NCBI GenBank assembly: GCA_046155815.1
Contig: JBJXFY010000168.1
Coordinates: forward strand, 1 to 7,650
Direction of reading: 5' to 3'
DNA: 7,650 bases
Source: JBJXFY01 sp046155815
Lineage (GTDB): Bacteria > Verrucomicrobiota > Verrucomicrobiia > Limisphaerales > CAIMTB01
Below, in pieces: positions 5,846 to 7,650 of the stretch; positions within the stretch are counted from its first letter, which is position 1; each line of letters begins with the position of its first letter. The notes beneath the pieces are model-generated. The model was given only the letters and a program-made list of their open reading frames with translations. It searched no databases and was not told where the DNA came from. Both the position numbers and the translations under genes were made by a program.

Positions 5846-7291
5846 TCAGGCCAACAGTTCCTTCACCACATGCCCATGCACGTCCGTCAGCCGGAAGTCG
5901 CGGCCCTGCGAACGGTACGTGAGCCGTTCGTGGTCGAGACCGAGGCAATGGAGGATCGTGGCCTGGAGATCGTGGACGTGGACCGGATTCTCCGTGACGC
6001 GGTAGCCGAGGTCGTCGGTCGCGCCGCGGCTGTGGCCGCCCTTGATGCCGCCGCCGGCCATCCAGATGGAGAAGGCGTGGGGATGGTGGTCGCGGCCGAG
6101 CCAGCCGTCGCGGTTGCGCGCCTCGTTCATCGGCGTGCGGCCAAACTCGCCGCCCCAGACCACGAGCGTGTCGTCGAGCATCCCCCGCTGCTTCAGGTCG
6201 AGGATGAGCGCCGCGCTGGCCTGGTCGGTCTCGCGGCAGCGGTCCACCATGCCGTAGCGGATGTCGTTGCCCTTGAAGTCGCCGTGGCTGTCCCAGCCCC
6301 AGTGATAAAGCTGCACGAAACGCACGCCCTTCTCGACGAGCCGCCGCGCGAGCAGGCAGTTCCGCGCGAAGCCCGAGTCCCCGGGCTTCACACCGTACAG
6401 CTCGAGCGTGGCGGCGGACTCCCGCGAGATGTCCGCCAGCTCCGGCACGCTGGTCTGCATCCGGTAGGCCATCTCGAACTGGTTGATGCGCGTGAGGATT
6501 TCGGGATCGCCCACGCGGCCGAGCTGGAGGCGGTTCAGCTCCTCGAGCGCGTCGAGCGACGTGCGGCGGAGGCCGGCGTCCAGTCCGGGCGGGTTGGACA
6601 GGAAAAGCACCGGGTCGCCCTTGGACCGCAGCGTGACGCCCTGATGGACGGTCGGCAGGAATCCCGCTCCCCAGAGGGAGGCACCGCCGTCGGGGCCGTT
6701 CGGGCCGGACAGCATCACGACGAAGCCCGGCAAATCGCGCGCCTCGCTGCCGAGGCCGTAGCTGACCCACGCACCCATGCCCGGCCGGCCGAGCCGCGGC
6801 GCGCCGGTGTGGACGAAGAGCTGCGCCGGCGCGTGGTTGAACTGGTCCGTGTGCATCGAGCGCACGATGCAGAGGTCGTCCGCGACCTTGTGCAGGTGCG
6901 GAAGCGCATCGGAGATGAGCTGCCCGGATTTCCCGTGCCGGCGGAACGCGTGGGGCGAGCCGAGCAGGCGCGGCACGCCCTTGATGAAGGCGAAGCGCTC
7001 GTTGGCGATGACCGACTCGGGCACCGGCCGGTTGTTCAGCTCCCGCAGCTTCGGCTTGTCGTCGAAGAGGTCGAGCTGCGACGGCGCGCCGGCCATGTGC
7101 AGGTAGATGACGCGTTTCGCCCTGGCCGGAAAATGCGGCGCCCGCGGGGCGAGCGGGTCGGTGGGCGCCTCGCCGGCCAGGAGCCGCGCATCGAGCAGCG
7201 AGGCAAGGCCGGCAACGCCGAGGCCGACGCCGCAGTCGCGGAAGAAATGCCGCCGGGTGATGAGGCGGAGCTGCGCGTCGCGGGTGTTCAT
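5846..7291 (-). CDS. DUF1501 family protein, Tat-exported, alkaline-phosphatase/sulfatase-like fold
   Basis: This is a secreted protein of the DUF1501 family, which is expanded in Planctomycetota and Verrucomicrobiota and distantly related to sulfatases and alkaline phosphatases; its substrate is unknown. The 481-residue product starts with a twin-arginine signal, 'ITRRHFFRD' (11-19), followed by a hydrophobic stretch 'GVGLGVAGLASLL' (21-33), indicating export of a folded, possibly cofactor-bearing protein. Family motifs follow in order: 'VIYLHMAGAPSQLDLFDDKP' (61-80), 'RSMHTDQFNHAPAQLF' (144-159), 'YHWGWDSHGDF' (329-339), 'VVWGGEFGRTP' (377-387) and 'GRDHHPHAFSIWMAGGG' (399-415). These Asp/His-rich motifs fit metal ligands. 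Length is normal for the family and there is no break. ATG 7291 is chosen because it places the RR motif at residues 13-14. A longer frame to 7402 would overlap the divergent sigma gene. In many PVC genomes a DUF1549/DUF1553 cytochrome gene is directly upstream. Here that place is taken by a divergent sigma factor gene. Confidence 0.93.
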   Translation of the reverse strand: MNTRDAQLRLITRRHFFRDCGVGLGVAGLASLLDARLLAGEAPTDPLAPRAPHFPARAKRVIYLHMAGAPSQLDLFDDKPKLRELNNRPVPESVIANERFAFIKGVPRLLGSPHAFRRHGKSGQLISDALPHLHKVADDLCIVRSMHTDQFNHAPAQLFVHTGAPRLGRPGMGAWVSYGLGSEARDLPGFVVMLSGPNGPDGGASLWGAGFLPTVHQGVTLRSKGDPVLFLSNPPGLDAGLRRTSLDALEELNRLQLGRVGDPEILTRINQFEMAYRMQTSVPELADISRESAATLELYGVKPGDSGFARNCLLARRLVEKGVRFVQLYHWGWDSHGDFKGNDIRYGMVDRCRETDQASAALILDLKQRGMLDDTLVVWGGEFGRTPMNEARNRDGWLGRDHHPHAFSIWMAGGGIKGGHSRGATDDLGYRVTENPVHVHDLQATILHCLGLDHERLTYRSQGRDFRLTDVHGHVVKELLA

Positions 7292-7395
7292 CGCGGGGAG
7301 AATAGAACCGGGGAGAGGCGGCGCGCAAACCGGGGGCGGTGACCCGGACGCACCCGGCCCTTGGCCGCCGCGGCCGCGTCGGTTATCCCGGCCGG
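7292..7395. promoter_or_regulatory. Divergent control region between DUF1501 and ECF sigma genes
   Basis: The 104 bases between the two start codons must hold the promoters for both directions. On the minus strand a TATTCT hexamer (7304-7299) sits only about eight bases before the DUF1501 ATG. If it is a -10 element, the transcript would be leaderless or nearly so. I see no convincing -35 for it and no recognisable promoter on the plus strand. No long palindrome suggestive of an operator stands out. Confidence 0.3.
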
Positions 7396-7650
7396 GTGCC
7401 AAAGGACGAATCGCTGCCGCCGGGCGTGGCGCCGGGAAGGGACTTCCGGACCACGCACTGGAGCCTCGTGCTCGCCGCCCGGGACGCGCCCACGGCCGCC
7501 AGCTCCGCGGCGCTGGAGGAGCTGTGCCGGACCTATTGGTTTCCGGTGTACGCGTTCCTGCGCCGCCGCGGCCACACCGCGGCGGACGCGCAGGATCTCG
7601 CGCAGGGCTTCTTCGCCCGGCTGCTCGAAAAGGACTGGCTGCACGGCGCG
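7396..7650 (+). CDS. ECF RNA polymerase sigma factor (N-terminal part; runs off window)
   Basis: The first 85 codons match the start of an extracytoplasmic-function sigma factor. 'FRTTHWSLVLAARDA' is the N-terminal signature of a PVC-enriched ECF type, and 'LEELCRTYWFPVYAFLRRRG' followed by 'TAADAQDLAQGFFARLLEK' is sigma region 2, which contacts core polymerase and the -10 element. Region 4 lies beyond the window. The start is a GTG at 7396 and a clear Shine-Dalgarno is lacking; the position agrees with the short N-terminal tail usual in this type. The gene diverges from the DUF1501 gene with 104 bases between the start codons, so the two may share a control region. From family knowledge, relatives of this sigma type are often followed by a Ser/Thr protein kinase gene. 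That would be just outside the window and is not shown here. Confidence 0.88.
   Translation, partial: MPKDESLPPGVAPGRDFRTTHWSLVLAARDAPTAASSAALEELCRTYWFPVYAFLRRRGHTAADAQDLAQGFFARLLEKDWLHGA

Noticed and set aside
5870..7342. A 490-codon open frame on the plus strand opposite the DUF1501 gene
   Set aside because: It is the antisense shadow of a gene with full family motifs. It shows no domain of its own.
1..7650. CRISPR arrays, tRNA or rRNA genes, transposases, integrases and phage genes
   Set aside because: I looked for regular direct repeats with spacers, tRNA-like cloverleaf ends and recombinase motifs on both strands and saw none.

Overview
The window is very G+C-rich bacterial chromosomal DNA. 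Its gene set points to the PVC group, most likely Verrucomicrobiota and less likely Planctomycetota. The evidence is a twin-arginine DUF1501 protein, a remnant of the large LamG/propeller 'membrane-bound dehydrogenase' family typical of those phyla, and an ECF sigma factor of the 'TTxWSLVLAA ... LEELCRTYWFPVYAFLRRRG' type. The assignment is inferred from protein families; there is no rRNA or other marker here.

Layout from left to right. (1) 1-1344, minus strand: a broken multi-domain dehydrogenase-like gene that runs off the left edge. Its three recognisable segments lie in three different reading frames, and an in-frame TAG interrupts the signal peptide. (2) 1412-2122, minus: an unrecognised protein of 236 residues with about six membrane helices and a GTG start 14 bases after the preceding gene. 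(3) 2137-4074, minus: a complete, well-conserved biosynthetic arginine decarboxylase (speA). (4) 4075-4377: a divergent intergenic region with a plausible speA promoter and two opposed arms of degenerate TTGGAGC-like repeats. (5) 4378-5139, plus: a compact Nif3-family dinuclear metal protein with a good Shine-Dalgarno site inside the last repeat. (6) 5206-5772, minus: a stand-alone minimal nucleotidyltransferase-fold protein, convergent with nif3. (7) 5846-7291, minus: a DUF1501 secreted protein with a Tat signal. (8) 7396 to the right edge, plus: the first 85 codons of an ECF sigma factor, divergent from DUF1501.

Functionally this is a mixed region rather than one system. speA (arginine to agmatine, the start of polyamine synthesis) and the membrane protein probably share a transcript. 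The dehydrogenase remnant and the DUF1501 gene are typical of PVC-specific secreted protein sets. The DUF1501 gene lacks its usual DUF1549/DUF1553 cytochrome partner within the window. I found no CRISPR array, tRNA, rRNA, insertion sequence or integrase. The most unusual item is the multiply deleted, frame-scrambled gene at the left. The repeat-bearing intergenic region and a C8 tract at the start of the membrane protein are secondary points of interest.
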